Assembly (NCBI GenBank): GCA_934526125.1
Contig: CAKSZU010000100.1
Span: 1-5,645 of the forward strand
DNA length: 5,645 bases
Source of the DNA: an uncultured Faecalibacterium sp.
Lineage (GTDB): Bacteria; Bacillota; Clostridia; Oscillospirales; Ruminococcaceae
Reading direction: 5' to 3'
Below the pieces are notes generated by a model that saw only the letters and a program-made list of their open reading frames with translations, was not told the DNA's origin and did no database searches. This document shows, piece by piece, positions 5,614 through 5,645 of this stretch; the first letter of the stretch is position 1; every line of letters begins with the position of its first letter. The position numbers were made by a program, and so were the translations under genes.

Positions 5614-5645
5614 ATGGAGCCAAGAACACCTGCTGAATGGAAGAC
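5614..5645 (+). CDS. Start of an unidentified gene (first 10 codons, cut by the window end)
   Basis: ATG at 5614 opens a frame reading MEPRTPAEWK to the end of the window. AAAGGA (5599-5604) lies 9 nt upstream as a moderate ribosome binding site, and a sigma-A-type promoter precedes it. The competing ATG at 5604 stops after ten codons. Ten residues are too few to assign a family, so no function is proposed. Confidence 0.45.
   Translation, partial: MEPRTPAEWK

Noticed and set aside
1..5645. Mobile elements, CRISPR arrays, tRNA/rRNA genes or defence islands
   Set aside because: No transposase, direct-repeat array, attachment-like repeat or structural RNA pattern was seen. A WYL regulator and an AAA+ protein alone are not evidence of a defence system.

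Overview
The window looks like ordinary chromosome from a GC-rich gut Firmicute. The best guess is the Oscillospiraceae/Ruminococcaceae (Faecalibacterium, Gemmiger or Subdoligranulum type). The evidence is the GC-rich codon use, strong GGAGG-type ribosome binding sites, clostridial-looking protein sequences and the gene set. No marker gene settles the genus, so this is an inference.

Positions 1-3381 (+ strand) are a tightly packed aromatic amino acid segment. It holds the 3' end of a DAHP synthase gene (aroF), a complete EPSP synthase (aroA, 5 nt downstream), a complete prephenate dehydrogenase (tyrA, overlapping aroA by 11 nt) and, 45 nt later, a transcription regulator with an N-terminal HTH and a C-terminal WYL domain. 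Together the enzymes cover the first shikimate step, the penultimate step to chorismate, and the prephenate step towards tyrosine. The regulator probably shares their transcript, because no promoter is visible in the 45-nt gap. A GC-rich hairpin with an A-tract on one side and a T-tract on the other (3405-3432) lies between the converging gene ends and should terminate transcription from both directions.

Positions 3445-5490 (- strand) encode a 681-residue two-module AAA+ protein. The C-terminal module is a textbook CbxX/CfxQ (SpoVK-like) ATPase with all motifs intact. The N-terminal module follows the layout of the second ATPase domain of ClpB/Hsp100, but Walker A, Walker B, the arginine finger, sensor 2 and the pore loop are all altered or missing. 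It therefore looks like a pseudo-ATPase fused to an active ATPase. This is the most interesting object in the window.

Positions 5491-5613 are an AT-richer divergent intergenic region. It carries two back-to-back sigma-A-type promoters whose -35 boxes are only 8 bp apart. Each -10 box overlaps or sits inside an inverted repeat. The minus promoter drives the AAA+ gene. The plus promoter drives a gene whose first codons begin at 5614 and run off the window.
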